NCBI GenBank assembly: GCA_037693485.1
Contig: CM075354.1
Coordinates: forward strand, 91,571,001-91,635,000
DNA: 64,000 nt
Source: Kitagawia praeruptora
Taxonomy: Eukaryota; Streptophyta; Magnoliopsida; Apiales; Apiaceae
Direction: 5' to 3'
Shown here: positions 44,987 through 57,450 of the stretch, piece by piece
Layout: every line of letters begins with the position of its first letter
Numbering within the stretch: the first letter of the stretch is position 1
Notes under the pieces: model-generated
What the model was told of the DNA's origin: nothing
Database searches by the model: none
What the model saw: the letters and a program-made list of their open reading frames with translations, nothing else
Position numbers and translations under genes: made by a program

Positions 44987-46170
44987 GGGGGCTACTCAAA
45001 TGAGACCCCTCTTATAGTGAGAACTGCACATTGGGCCACAAATCAGGCTCAATAAACTAAACACGCGCCTTTATAGCAGACTATAGTAGTATTTATGTGT
45101 GAGGTCAAAGCAGGTCCTCAAATGTCTTGGATTTAAAAGCCAAAGCATTATCATTTTTCGAATCAATTCTCTCTTTTACTCGCTTGCTTTCATTCCATTA
45201 TATTACTACTTTCCAGACTTCCAGATCTTTCTTCTCAACAATACAATTGCTAGTCCTCTTGTGACTTTTAGAAACTTAAGTACTAACACAAGAACATATT
45301 ACATCCCCGCACTGAATTACAATAGCCAGAATATCTCCAATTAGGTAAATTAATTCTTTGAAAAATCACCAATATCAAGCACAAATCACCGAATCTCAAC
45401 TCAAATCACTAACAATTTAAAAGTACAACACCAAAATTTTGGAAAAAAATCACCAATATCAAGCACAAATCACCGAATCTCAACTCAAATCACTAACAAT
45501 TTAAAAGCACAACACCAAAATTTTAAACATAAATTACCCAAAAATTCAAATCATAAAAAATCTGAACGTAAATTCAAAGCAAATCACCAAAAAAATCAAT
45601 CCAAATCACCAAAAATTCGAGCATAATCATCAAAAAAAATCCAGATCTGAGACGAGACAAATCACAACAGCACCATCTCCGATCGCCACCACCACCACCA
45701 GTAACCGCCAGCTCATTTCAGATTTTCAATCAAGTCTGCACTTTCTTCTTAATCTTCCAGTAGATCGATTTCCATGGTGACTCTAGTAGATCGACTTTCA
45801 TGTATTGAAGCTTGTCGGAGGAAAACAATGGAGATTGTGCCTCTACGAAGCTCATCGGAGAAAGATGATGGAGATGGTGCCCCTGCGGGGCCAGACATCG
45901 AAAAGGAAAAGGAGGTGGTGCCGACTGCAACAAAAGACGATCGATTCCGTTGGGTGGGGTGGGGTGGGGTGGGGTGGGGTGGGGTGGGGTGGGGGGGGGG
46001 GGGAAAGTGGCGTACTACTGTAATAGGGGTAGGGGTGGGGGTGGGAAAGTGTCATAGTACTGTAATATAATAGGTATTAGTAATATAATTAGATTAGATT
46101 GTGGGGTACCGATTAATTAATATAGTAATGTGCAGTTCTCATAATAAGGGGGGTCTCATTTGAGTATCTG

Positions 46171-46172
<2 letters not shown>
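44987..46172. mobile_element. TIR element nested in the hAT element (about 1.19 kb, TA-flanked)
   Basis: Inverted ends of about 45 bases share ATACTCAAATGAGACCCC-like sequence and GAGAACTGCACATT, and are flanked by TA runs. The interior has an 83-base direct duplication (about 45365-45530), a possible gene-like stretch near 45650-45950, and a GGGGT tract. I see no transposase, and the origin of the interior is unknown. Confidence 0.7.
45952..46003 (+). repeat. GGGGT tandem tract
   Basis: About eight GGGGT units end in a run of G. The strand can form G-quadruplexes. The Gly/Val and Pro/His frames here are repeat translations. Confidence 0.9.

Positions 46173-46241
<69 letters not shown>
46173..46241. 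repeat. TA microsatellite
   Basis: About 34 TA units at the right edge of the nested TIR element. A shorter TA run borders its left edge (44965-44986). Confidence 0.95.
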
Positions 46242-46243
<2 letters not shown>

Positions 46244-46754
46244 GGGTTTTTTTCGAGTTTCGGGTTTGGATCGGGTTTGGATCGGTTTTCGGGTTTCGGA
46301 TCGGGTTTGATAATATCCAAATCCAAATCCAAAAATTTTCGGGTCTGAAAATCAAATCCAAATCCAAATCCAAAAAATCGGATTCGGGTTATCCAAAATT
46401 TCGGGTTTTGGATCGGGTATCCGTCGGATCGGATTTTTTTCCCATCCCTGCATGCGGTTACTTAACGACGGAAGTTTTAAGACGGAATGACATCCGACAT
46501 GCGTGTATGTACTATATATACGCACACATGTTCTCTTTTGTTGTCTCTAATCCTCATTTCTCTTGTCTATATCTTTTTGTTGCATGTACGTCACATTATA
46601 TGTAAATACAGTAAAATCCCAAGAAACGTCCCGTTTATGAATCACAAGTACCCGCCGGAGCCTAATCTACACTCAAAGATTCTTGCCTACCACATTTTCT
46701 TTTTTCTTTTTTTTTTTATAAACCGAATTCTGCGGAAGTTCCATTAGCCTACAC

Positions 46755-46762
46755 TATATAAA
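46755..46762 (+). promoter_or_regulatory. Likely TATA box of the BRX gene
   Basis: TATATAAA is followed by a CT/GATT-rich region. With transcription starting near 46790, the untranslated exons below fit. Predicted by layout only. Confidence 0.45.
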
Positions 46763-46789
46763 ACTGCTGCTATACTGATTGATTCGACT

Positions 46790-48058
46790 TGTTCTGGTTG
46801 CTCGAAAAAATTTCAAATTTCTAGCAGAAAAACAAAGGCTACTCGAGCCTAGCGGAAGTGATAAAGGTAACATAAATTTGATTTCGCTGTTTTATTAGAT
46901 GGTCTCTTGATTTTTGGAGAGCTTCTAACACATTGATATACATACATATGCAGGCACATAACACATTGATATACATACATATGCAGGCACATAACACTCT
47001 TGTTGATCTTTGCGCAGTGAAGGTTGAGGAGAAGATACTGAAGAATAAGAAGATAATAGTTCCTTGTTGTTTGTTAGGTAACAAGTCATTTTCATTCACT
47101 AATTATTACTACTTATGATCATTTGTTCGTGTGCTTTTTTTGTCTTCCTCTGTTACACTCCTTAACACCATCCTTTCACTTCCATGGAGCTACATTCCTT
47201 TTATACATATATATATGCTTCTTCTTCTTTTTTTTGTTTATGACTTAAAGAGTACATGATTATGTGTTTGTGATCAAAATCTTGAATTTGTATTGAGTAC
47301 CAGACTGAATTTGTTAGATCTCTGTCACAAACACACACACTAGAAAATTATTGTACATTCTTCTAAACATTCTTTCTCTTTGTGTCTTTATTCTTTTCTT
47401 TCTCTTCGGGTCCAGACTTGTTAGATTAAAGCACATACCCAGTTTTACTTTCCATATATTCATCCCTTTGCTTTCACTTATGCCCTCAGCATGACCTGCA
47501 TACCGTATAAATGATCACCGTAACTGATAAACGGGATCCTGCATTTACCGCTATTTCATATATTATAACAATCGGGTCCAGGACCTAAAAATTTACAAAT
47601 TTATTTAGCTTAAAGCATCTCCAATGGGGTTGACAAAATTTATTATAAACTGTATTTGTATTTTTTTTGTAACTGGTACATTCATATGTTACTATTTATA
47701 ACAAATTTTAAAATTTAAGATAATCTGTAACCATAACTTTATTATGTATATAATATGACTCATTCGATGTGCAAGCAATCAAACCTTACTTTGTGTTTCT
47801 TCACTTACCAAACAAAGTAGATTCTCTTATTTGAATTCATTTTGGTAAATGGCAAGTCATTCATTTTTGAAAACACAAATTAAGTTGTTTTTATCACCGT
47901 TACATATCTTTCCATAATAATATTATTTTGAAATTTGAAATTTATAAATCCTAGTAACAATTTGACATAGAAGAGGAGAGGAGAAGTCTTGATTGATATA
48001 AATGTAGATGAATGAATAACAATGATTAAATTGTGGGTGTGAAAAAAACAGGGGAAAG
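46790..48058 (+). other. 5'-UTR exons and introns of the BRX gene (predicted)
   Basis: A first untranslated exon could end at 46866 (AAAG/GTAACA). The next could run from an ATATGCAG acceptor (46953 or 46986) to 47077 (TTAG/GTAACA). The last begins at 48052 (AAACAG/GGGAAAG), seven bases before the ATG. A 33-base tandem repeat (46929-46961, 46962-46994) duplicates the acceptor. The rest is AT-rich intron. Splice choices need transcripts. Confidence 0.4.
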
Positions 48059-51000
48059 ATGCTGACATGCATAACGTGTTCAAAGCAACCTACAGAGGAC
48101 GGAGAAGAAGGTGCTCCTCCGCGTGGGACACCTAGTACTAAAGAAGCCGTCAAAAGCCTGACGGCGCAGGTTCTATTTCCTCACCTTCTATCCCATGCCA
48201 TTATGCTTCTTTCTTATTTTTCTACGGTACACTAGTAGCTACTAAGGATACTAGCTTAGACTCCAATCCCGACTGATATTACGATATTTTTCTTGTTTCG
48301 ATTCTTGATTCAGGCACTTAATGTACATGTAAAATGTAAATACATAAATAGCATAATTCTAAAAATCCCGATGATTAATCTCAAATCGGTACCTCAACCG
48401 ATTTATAGCGATTATCGATTTTTACAACCTATCATGATAAATAGATGTAAAACAAAGGCTCCACAGTGTCCCCAATCTAATAGCCTAAGCTAAGAATGAG
48501 TGGGGTTCACCTAGTTGTATGTATAGATGTTGAATATAGGTACAAATATAGGAATGAAACTCGTCGTGTATAGAATAAAATGGTAATGTGTATTAATGGC
48601 TTTTGCTTGTTTCAGAGGAAAAGTTGAACAGCTCGTGCACACTTAAATTCCTCATTACAACCCTTTGGTTAAATCCATCATCTATATCTAGCCCTCATGT
48701 TTTGCCACTTCCATCATTTCGTCCCCCAATCTTGTTTTCTGTTTTACAAATTATTTGTTAAATATAAAATTCTTGGTTGTTAAAAAACGAGCTAAAATTC
48801 AAACCATGAATTAGGGACCTGGGGCAGAGAGTGAGGATGAGATTTTCAGCCTGTTTGGCAAATGAAACTTAAAGCAAAAGGTTGCTTTAAGTTGTTTTGG
48901 GCTTGTTTGGGTAAAGGGCTTAAAGCCCGGCTTTAAGTTAAAAAACTGCTTTAAGTCATAAGTTCCATTTAGGTACTTTTGACTTATGACTTATGATTTA
49001 TGGAAATTTTTTTTTTTGTTTTTTTTTCCCGATTCTTGTAAAGTTCAAATATTATGAATTTAAAATTTTTTTAAGTCAAATTTCACTTTAAGTCAAAATT
49101 ATTAAACCCCCATTTAACTTTAAGTAAAATTACCCAAACACGTTCATTCAACTTAAAGTAAATAACTTTACTTTCTCCTTTAAGTTAAAAACACATCCAT
49201 TAAGTCAAAAGTAACTTATTTTAAGCAATGCCAAACACCATCCATTAAGTCAAAAGTAACTTATTTTAAGCAATGCCAAACACCCTCTTTGTCACTACAG
49301 TTTTCATTTTTAACAAGCAACGACAAGTGGAGGATTGTAACCAAATCTTACAAATACGAAGACATGCTACCCTCACTATACATGCACTCGTGGGAATAGC
49401 TTAGGTGGGCTGTGCAATTAACTATGATGGGAGATAACTCTGTTGTGATGAACAAACAAACATTATTGAGCACTCATGTATACTTTCATATAGGTTGACC
49501 TACCAAAGAGAATTCTGCTATCTTAAATTTCAACTGTTTCATATTTGTCATATAAATTTGACTATCATCAACTTAACATTTTCTTTTCTGAACAAGACTT
49601 GTCATGTCAGATAACCTGATACAAGATCTAACACAACATCTAGAAAGATAAAACACAGGGGGGCAAGTGAAACCAAGTCCACGCTGATGCTATCCCATTT
49701 TTCAAGGGATTAAATTTTCACTACTGATTTAGTTTTTGATAATCCAGTTAACACTTATAATGGATAAAATGTATGTGTGTGTAAATACATTTGTTGCCTT
49801 TCTGTAAATTAATATTCGTGAAATGTTGGTCACCATAAAACGCTAAATTACTAATGTTGAATCACTATATTGTAATGCATCATCTTGTACATGATATGAT
49901 GATAAATTGACATTGATGAACATTTTGTGCTCGATTTTCCTGTAGGGAAGTCAACTTAAGGACATTATAACTTAACATTTTGAGAGAGCAAGTCGCTTAC
50001 TTTGTAGTATAAACGTTCAAGAGGGTGGGTCTGGGCTAATACATTTTTACGTTCTGTATAACAAATTAACGATACAGTATTTGTGTCACACGATCAAACT
50101 ATACTATAGAAGAGAAGCTTTAATAATTGGCAGGCCTTGTGCACTCTGTCTCTGTTGTGAATGATGACTCCACTAATGCTTTGCGAAATTTCTGCAATAT
50201 ATTTTCCCCACAAAGATTGGTAAATTTGGAGTTCTCCATGTTGGACAAGATAAATCTCTATCAAGTTCTTTACTAAGATTAGATGCCATGCCACGCATAA
50301 ATTCTGGTCAAAAGAAAAGTTTCTACTGCATGCAATTCCATGAGGGACTAGTGACTGATAATATATTCCTCAAACAGTAAGCCCAACTAGAGATCTGTAG
50401 AAAAGACAAGACCCCATGTTTAGAAAAGACACATCCTCACTGCCCTTGAGGTGACCCACCAGTGATTCAAAAATTGCATATAGGAAATTGCAGAATGCTA
50501 TTGCATGTTTCCTCAGAGAAGTAAATTTGTGTCAGATTTACAATCTATCTATATATGTATATATAAATATGAATTGGTGTGACTAAGTGAATTAGTCAGT
50601 CCAGCCTTGGTCCTTGTGCTTCTGTGCATTGTACTAGTTGTTGCAGTAGTGTACTTAAAGCACACCATGGCTGTGGCTGTTCCTTGAAAATGGATTGCAG
50701 GAGTATTTTCTTGGTTTACTCAAACAAAGAACTTCTTTGTTTGTTGTCTTTTTTATTTTTTTTATGTTTTTCTTGGGTGAGAAGAACAAGAGAGTTAATA
50801 AAGGAAAAAGAAAAAGTGAATGGAGTGTAGCAGGTTTCCTGATATACTTAAATGAGCAATTTCTTTCTTGCCTTCCATGGATTAAAGACACTGTATTTTA
50901 ACTGATTTCCAGACTGGACTAACAGTGACCAAGGGTGGTGTTCAAGTGCATTACACAATCATAACGGGATTGGAGGATTCCGTTTACGCAGCCCTTCTTA

Positions 51001-54000
51001 CTCCCAGTTACCTGCATTTACTTGATCATGTTCCTTTCCAGAACTCTCAAGGGGTGAAGACATTAAATATCATGGGCCTCTTCAAAAAAAAATTAGGCAA
51101 CTATGAACTTTATAACAATATAACTACCATATAATTTGATTGGATCATTTTATGTTCTTTTGAAAATTTTAAATGGAAATCTATTTGGGAACTCCAGCCC
51201 CTCCAGCACTTCAGAAAGAGTACATAGGACCTGACTGTATCATGTGTGGTTGTGTTTTATTCCCTATGCCAAACTGATGCTCCTACCTTCTTGCAACCAA
51301 AACTTAGAGCTCTGCCTTTGGGATTTCTGGCCTCTATGTCAACAGATATATCATTATGCTGAGCTTCTGAATTAAAGACAATCATTATATCAAAAAGGAT
51401 TTAACAACTACATTATGATACAAGGTGCAAAATGGACATCTTATATTTCTATCAATATTGATATTGAGATTGCAGGACATACTTTAGACATGTCACTAAA
51501 CCTGAAACATTTATGAATATGCATTTCAGTATGTTTTCTCTTAGCTGCAATTAATATTTGCTTAAAAAAGCACTGGATAGTGGATGCATCTCAAATTTTA
51601 ATTTCCTTCTGATCATTTGCAGATCAAAGATATAGCAGTGAAATTTTCGGGTGCTTATAAGCAATGCAAGCCTTGCACGGGCTCCCCCACCTTGAAGAAA
51701 GGACAGAGAGGTTATCCTGAATTCGATACCAGTTCAGAAGGAGTACCATACCCCAGCGTGCGACCAGAAAGCTCAAGCTCTACTCCTGCTTGGGATTTCA
51801 CAAGAACCGGGAACCATCAAGCCAGTAGAGCTGACTCGAGGTTTGCTAGGCCTGGAGGATCAGCATCTGTATCTACTCAGTCTGCTGATGTATCTGTGAA
51901 GAATGAAGATGAGGCTGGAGAATGGATGGCACAGGTGGAGCCTGGTGTCCAAATTACATTTGTGTCTCTTCCTGATGGTGGGAATGATCTTAAACGAATT
52001 CGCTTTAGGTAATCCTTACTTCCTGTAAGTTGAACTATGTTGTTATGTATCTTAGTATTTTAAAAGATTTAATAACCTAATAAAGAAGTTTTGATCGCCT
52101 AATAAACCTCTACCACTTACTGTGAATGGTTAAATTAATCTAGTGTTGTACCTTTTTCTGATATTCACTATAAGGTTATTAACAATAGTAAGGCAGAATG
52201 AGTCAAGTAGATAAAAGTATTTTCATGTATCAACAGAGTGCTTGGTCCCCTTTTTAAAGATCCGGCAAGGTCTATCTTAGACCGATATTGGTCCTTGACT
52301 CCATGAATAGTTAAGTTTCACCTAGCTGATCATAATCATGTTCAAAACTTATGTATGAGTATTACGTGAAACTAACTACTGCATTGATCATTCCTACCTT
52401 CATACATGTACTTAATTTATTGTGGCAGGAAGCTTGTCTGAACAATGGGCCCACATCAAAATATTTGCCACTTATTTTTCTGAAACTTTATTCATAAAAT
52501 GTCAAGCAATAGGATATCAGATATTTAATCTCGATGAGTGTTGTTGAATTCGATCAGTACATTTTTATCTATAGCATAACATTATTGATTTATGCAATTT
52601 GAAGCCGGGAGATGTTCAACAAGTGGCAAGCTCAAAGATGGTGGGGTGAAAATTATGATCGAATTATGGAGCTCTACAATGTTCAGAGATTTAATCGGCA
52701 AGCACTTAGCACTCCTCCGAGGTCTGAGGATCCGGTAATTCTCTACTACATCAATCTTATTCAACTGCTTTTAATCAAGTGTATCTATTAACTGGTGCTG
52801 CGAGGAAGTAGTTATTTGTCTTCTAAGCAGGATTCATTTAGTAAATAGAAACATTCATCTTTTAGGATTATATTTGTTTACGAAACGCTGAGTGAGTATA
52901 TTTAGTAAATATAATCCTAAAAGATGAATGTTTCAAATTTAAATAGAAATTACCCATGTTAAGTTACCGTGTCAGGTGGACTTACGAGAATCTTATATTA
53001 TATTCTACGACCCCTGCTCACTCGAAAGCCCATTTTTGGGTTGGAGAGTAGATCACAAGCGGCCATCTTTGGGCTAATAATTGCCTCGTGTCTATGAGAA
53101 TGCTGGGCGAGGGGGCATCTAACTTGAAATATTTGCTAAGTGGAGCTCTCATACCATGTTAACTTACCAATTCTCCAATAACCGCAAGGTATTAACTGGT
53201 GCTTCATAAATGTTCAGAAAGAGGCCCATCAGATAATATTTGTTCACTCGAGATTTGTAGTAAAACACCAATTCATGTCTTCTGAGCTACCTCCATTATA
53301 TAACTTGAATCTTTTGTCACCTTTACATGGTATGTTTGCAGTTTATCGAAAGCACTTCCCCAGGAAATGTGTGTGCATGTCATATCTCAGAGTCAGTGTC
53401 AAAGTTTAATAATTGCAGTCAATTAGATGTGTAGTCATTGGCTTCCAATCTGTTATCTGTTGATTGAAGTTTTAACTACACATATATACATGACACTTAA
53501 GTATCAGTTTTGCGCCTATATTTCATATTTCTTAAGGAAACAAGAGTTTGTTTACGTACTTGTCCAACATTACTCCTTACCATGAATAGAATTTGGAATC
53601 AAACGCTATGATGTTAGCCTATGATTTGCATAGAAGTTGAATACAATAATGTGAAATTTACAGGATTTACAAGTAGGGTAATGAACAAAATTTGGAGTCG
53701 AAAACAAAAAAATTGATAGCATTCTAAAGAATAGAATTTAAAAATGTGTTATGAAGTAAGCTTGTAGATAGCATTCTCAATATATGCAGTAGATAACTTT
53801 CTGATCACCTTGAACATGCAGAAATCCACATTTCAAGTACAGTAGTACGTTTACAGAAATACTTGATGGTAGTAATTGAAAATGTTTTGCTGCAGAGTGA
53901 TTCTTCTTACTCCAGGCTAGGATCAGTCAAGGAAAGCCCTATGACTCCATCATTAAACAAAGACTGGACTCCAAAAGACCATTATAAAGCTTCTGGTAGT

Positions 54001-54455
54001 AGAGGTTATTTCCCTGGAGAGTCTCCAGATCAAGGTGGCAACCAGAAATACAATGTTAGTTCTAACGCTTATGGTACTGGTGGCCCAAAAGGCGAGGCAT
54101 CATCTGTGGAAGCACCAAGGACAACCACCTCCTCTAGAGATGAGGCATCAGTTTCGGTTAGCAATGCTAGTGATGTAGAATCAGAGTGGGTAGAACAAGA
54201 TGAGACTGGCGTATACATTACTATCAGACAACTAGCTGATGGCACTAGAGAGCTTCGGCGTGTCAGATTTAGGTAAAGAATTTCTACTAATTCATTCAAG
54301 AACTTAGTAATCTATATACTTCAAAAACATTATCATCTAAAGGAAATATATGTTATTGTATTTTTCTTATACACAGCCGCGAGAAGTTTGGAGAGGTTGA
54401 TGCAAAGCTTTGGTGGGAACAAAACAGGGAGAGAATACAAACTCAGTACCTCTAA
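48059..54455 (+). CDS. BRX-like: BREVIS RADIX (BRX) family protein, five coding exons, about 360 aa
   Basis: Exons 48059-48169, 51623-52008, 52605-52734, 53896-54272 and 54377-54455 join in frame by GT...AG. The N-terminus MLTCITCSKQ has the paired cysteines that are palmitoylated in known BRX proteins, followed by KSLTAQIKDIAVKFSGAYKQ. Two BRX domains follow. The first (about 137-193) runs from GEWMAQVEPGVQITFV through RIRFS to FNKWQAQRWWGENYDRIMELYN. The second (about 306-360) runs from SEWVEQDETGVYITI through RVRFS to AKLWWEQNRERIQTQYL. Length is close to Arabidopsis BRX (about 344 aa). Known BRX proteins act at the plasma membrane in auxin and cell-polarity control, for example in root protophloem and stomatal lineage. 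I cannot tell the exact paralogue. Confidence 0.93.
48170..51622 (+). other. BRX intron 1 (3.45 kb, phase 0)
   Basis: GT donor after ACGGCGCAG, acceptor ATTTGCAG. It contains a MITE-like element at about 48849-49287. The open frames at 50624-51134 lack recognisable domains and I take them as chance. Confidence 0.8.
48849..49287. mobile_element. MITE-like element in BRX intron 1
   Basis: The ends CCTGTTTGGCA and TGCCAAACACCC are inverted, with AAGTTAACTT-rich arms. The last 50 bases before the right end are duplicated in tandem (about 49190-49287). This resembles GTTTGGC-ended hAT MITEs. I could not define the target duplication. Confidence 0.6.
52735..53895 (+). other. BRX intron 3 (1.16 kb) with a perfect hairpin
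   Basis: Between CCG/GTAATT and CTGCAG/AGTGAT, phase 0. It holds the inverted repeat 52848-52875 / 52907-52934. I see no coding exon. Confidence 0.75.
52848..52934. repeat. 28-bp perfect inverted repeat (hairpin) in BRX intron 3
   Basis: The arm GAAACATTCATCTTTTAGGA (and eight more bases to 52875) is exactly complementary to 52907-52934, with a 31-base loop. It could be a tiny MITE or a small-RNA-producing hairpin. Confidence 0.9.
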
Positions 54456-54676
54456 ACTAAATATTGCTGGTTCCAGCTTTGCTAAAAATGCTATTTACAT
54501 GCAATGGCAACTTGCTTATCTAAAACATTCGGATGTGTTGGTGATTCTAAATCTAGGTGTTGGAGTTTTGGATTAAATGTAGCAATTCACATATATTTTA
54601 ACTTACGAAATCATTATGGTTTATGTTGATTTTTTGTTTTATGTTTCGAAAGCACTCGACTTATTTCTAACCAACA

Positions 54677-54898
54677 TTGGGCATGTTTAACACAACTTTT
54701 TTTACCCAACTTATGACTTATTTTCGGGTAAAAAATTTATATTTTGATAATTTTTTTTATATAAGTATATGTAATGTATGTTTGAGATTCAATAAGTTGC
54801 AAAAATAAGTTTGAAAATAAGTTGGAAAGTTAGGATTCTTAATTTTCAACTTAAAATAAGTTGACTTATTCTGAAAAATAAGTTCTCCTAAACACCCC
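54677..54898. mobile_element. MITE-like element downstream of BRX
   Basis: GGCATGTTTAAC and CTCCTAAACACCCC ends flank arms rich in AATAAGTTG and its complement. It is similar in kind to the intron 1 element. Confidence 0.45.
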
Positions 54899-54911
54899 AT
54901 TGTCTCGTCAT

Positions 54912-55463
54912 CTTAGATCATCTCCAATGCAAGCCCAGACCCAGTTGCTGCATTGAGAAACGTGAAACGGATCCAATTTTTTTATTTTTGCGTTGGAGGA
55001 GGAGTCCAAATCTTCTACATCATTTTAGGTGTGCCACTCCATGTTTCACTTTAGGTGATTGTTTTTGATTGGGTGGTTGATGTGAATGTAAAAGAGGTCT
55101 CATTTATATTAATAAGAAATGAGCTAATAAAAAATAACCACCTAAAATAGAACATGGAGTGGTACACCTAAAATGGTGTAGAGAATTTGGACTCGACGAG
55201 AAGAGGCACTTGGCTAGAGCCGGGTTTGGTGGGTTGGCCAACTCAAGTAGGTTTTTTGACTTTAGCAAGCTTTAACATTATTTTAATTGTAAACAGTTTC
55301 TGGTTACATTGCATTCATGAAGCTGAGTTTGCTTATTTGTCTAAAAATGATGATAAATATTGGATTTTTGGATTTAGCGTTGGAGGATGTAGTCCCACTT
55401 CCTAATAAAACCAGTTTTTCTTGAATTGGCATTTGATTGGGACCCAAAATCAGATGATCTAAG
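54912..55463. mobile_element. Possible TIR element with inverted arms
   Basis: CTTAGATCATCT at the left is inverted as AGATGATCTAAG at the right. Internally, GTGCCACTCCATGTTTCACTTTAGGTG (55030-55056) faces CACCTAAAATAGAACATGGAGTGG (55138-55161). The target duplication is unclear. Confidence 0.4.
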
Positions 55464-55518
55464 AACATCTGCAATGTTCACGGTCAGTTACTCCCTCGTT
55501 CCCACCGAATTCTTTATA

Positions 55519-55820
55519 GACTTAATTGCACGAGAATGGCCTCAACTATTTATTTTTTGTACAAAAATGGCTCAAGTATAAAAATAGGCAGTTTAATGGC
55601 CAAACTATTTTTTTTAAACAGATGAGTGTATTGAATTTGTAACTTAATTGTAGCATGATGGCTGAGCAATGTTTTTTTAACACAAAAATGGCCCAAAAAT
55701 AGAAATAAACAACAGGTTTTAGATTAATTTAGACAGAATGCAATCATCTGCTTAAAATAATACTTGGGCCATTTTTGTGCAAAAAAAAAATAGTTGAGGC
55801 CATCCTCCTGCAATTAAGTC
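55519..55820. mobile_element. Mutator-type MITE (302 bp, 9-bp TSD)
   Basis: Inverted ends GACTTAATTGCA...TGCAATTAAGTC are followed by ATGGCCTCAACTATT arms. The duplication TTCTTTATA is at 55510-55518 and 55821-55829. Confidence 0.9.
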
Positions 55821-56072
55821 TTCTTTATATGGTCGGATGGGGTATAGTGGGATGGGGACTTGATAGGCATTTTAAGATTTCAAAAAAAAAATAATTCCCT
55901 AATTTATTTAATGTGCCAAGTAATATTGAAAATATGTAAAGAAATGGGTGAAACGAAGAGAGTACCATTTTTTATGGACCTCAGTCTAAGCCATCTCATA
56001 AAAAACGAGTTTTGAAAAAATGTGGCCAAACTCATCCAATGTGGCCAAATTATATATAAACATTCAAAATAC

Positions 56073-56581
56073 CAGTGTTCTAAAACTCGGCTGAGGCGGC
56101 CGCCTAGGCGGCGCTTAGGCGCTAGGCGCCATCAAAACGCCCCGAGGCGGGTCTAGGCGGGTAAAAAAACGTTTTTTTAGAAAATCGGTCAAAGTCGGGG
56201 TTAGGCGGTCTAGGCGGTCCGAGGCGGGTTGAGGCGGGCTGAGGCGGTCAGTAATAAAAATTGCTGAAAAAGTCAAAAATCGACAAAAAATGGCAAAAAA
56301 TTTGCAAAAATCGTTGAAAAAGTCAAAAATTGACAAAAATATTTGGGAAATTGATATCTACTTGGTTAAGAACTTAAGATTGTTTTTATTCGGACAATAA
56401 AAAATTGATATATGATATATTTTGTAATTATAATATTATATAAATATAAATATTAAAAATAATATTTAAATACAACCGATTAATGCTCCGATTAATCCGT
56501 CCGATTAATCCCCGCCTACCCGATTAATCCCTAGGCGGTACCTCAACCGCCTAGCTCCGCCTAGCGATTTCTGGAACACTG
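56073..56581. mobile_element. hAT-type MITE (509 bp, 8-bp TSD)
   Basis: Ends CAGTGTTC and GAACACTG. The duplication CAAAATAC is at 56065-56072 and 56582-56589. The interior is rich in CCTAGGCGG/GCGCCTAGG palindromes. No transposase. Confidence 0.9.
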
Positions 56582-57063
56582 CAAAATACAAATCAAAGTA
56601 GGTAAGTGAGAAGAAGTTTAATTAAATAACATTAAAATATCAAAAAAATTGAAATGGACATGGCCACCGGGCCCACCACGGTGGCCCTAGCTGCTTTTTT
56701 CACAACCTAATCCAATGCAAATGTGTTATTCCTTCCGTCTCAAAATACTTTTCCTGTTTACTTTTGGTACATTTGTCAACACATACTTTTAATCATTTTT
56801 ATCTTTAATTTTATATTATTATTAATTATAAAAACTTCACTATATTAAAGTACTAACAAATACGAATTTAACAAGATCACTCATGACTATATTTAATCTT
56901 ATAGATTAGATGTAAATTAGTAGTCAACCGCTTACCATGAACACTGATCAAAGTCAATACAAGAAATGTATTATGATACAGAGAGAGTACTCTAGAAAAT
57001 AGATGACCAGATCGTTTTGAAAATCCCGAAACATGAATTGGGCATCCATTGTGGGTGCTCTTA

Positions 57064-57450
57064 GAGCAACTCCAATAGGGGATGCTAAGAAGGTTGTCAA
57101 GTTTACATGGCAAGGCAATCTTGGTTGTCAATCTATTGGAGTTGGGAGGTTGTCTCTTGGTTGCCTAGCAAGGTTGCCAAAATTGGCAACTTCCTAATTT
57201 GGATAAAACTCATTAAACAATCCAAAAGCATATTTACCTCTATCCATTTTTATGTTTTTGATATTTTTAATTTTTAAAATAAAGTGTATATGGTGACCAT
57301 ATTAGTAACTTTTGGAGTTGCCAACTATTGGAGTAAAATTTTAATAAAAGTTGCTAACAATGACATGGATGTAAGTGAAAATAAAATATAAAAAATGTTG
57401 ATTTGGCATAAGTTGGCAACCCTCAAAACAACTTCTTATTGGAGATGCTC
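57064..57450. mobile_element. PIF/Harbinger-type MITE (387 bp, TTA TSD)
   Basis: Inverted ends GAGCAACTCCAATAGGGG and GAGCATCTCCAATAAGAAG (complement at right) are flanked by TTA at 57061-57063 and 57451-57453. Confidence 0.7.

Larger units (their letters stand above)
44432..46450. mobile_element. Non-autonomous hAT element with a second TIR element nested inside
   Basis: The ends TAGGGATGGG and CCCATCCCTG are inverted. The 8-bp duplication CATGCGGT is at 44424-44431 and 46451-46458. The sub-terminal regions are full of CGGGTTTCGGGT / ACCCGAAACCCG repeats. These features match hAT elements. No transposase is visible. It lies about 300 bases upstream of the BRX TATA box. Confidence 0.88.

Noticed and set aside
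50624..51134. Small ORFs in BRX intron 1
   Set aside because: They have no domain or codon signal and lie inside a well-defined intron.
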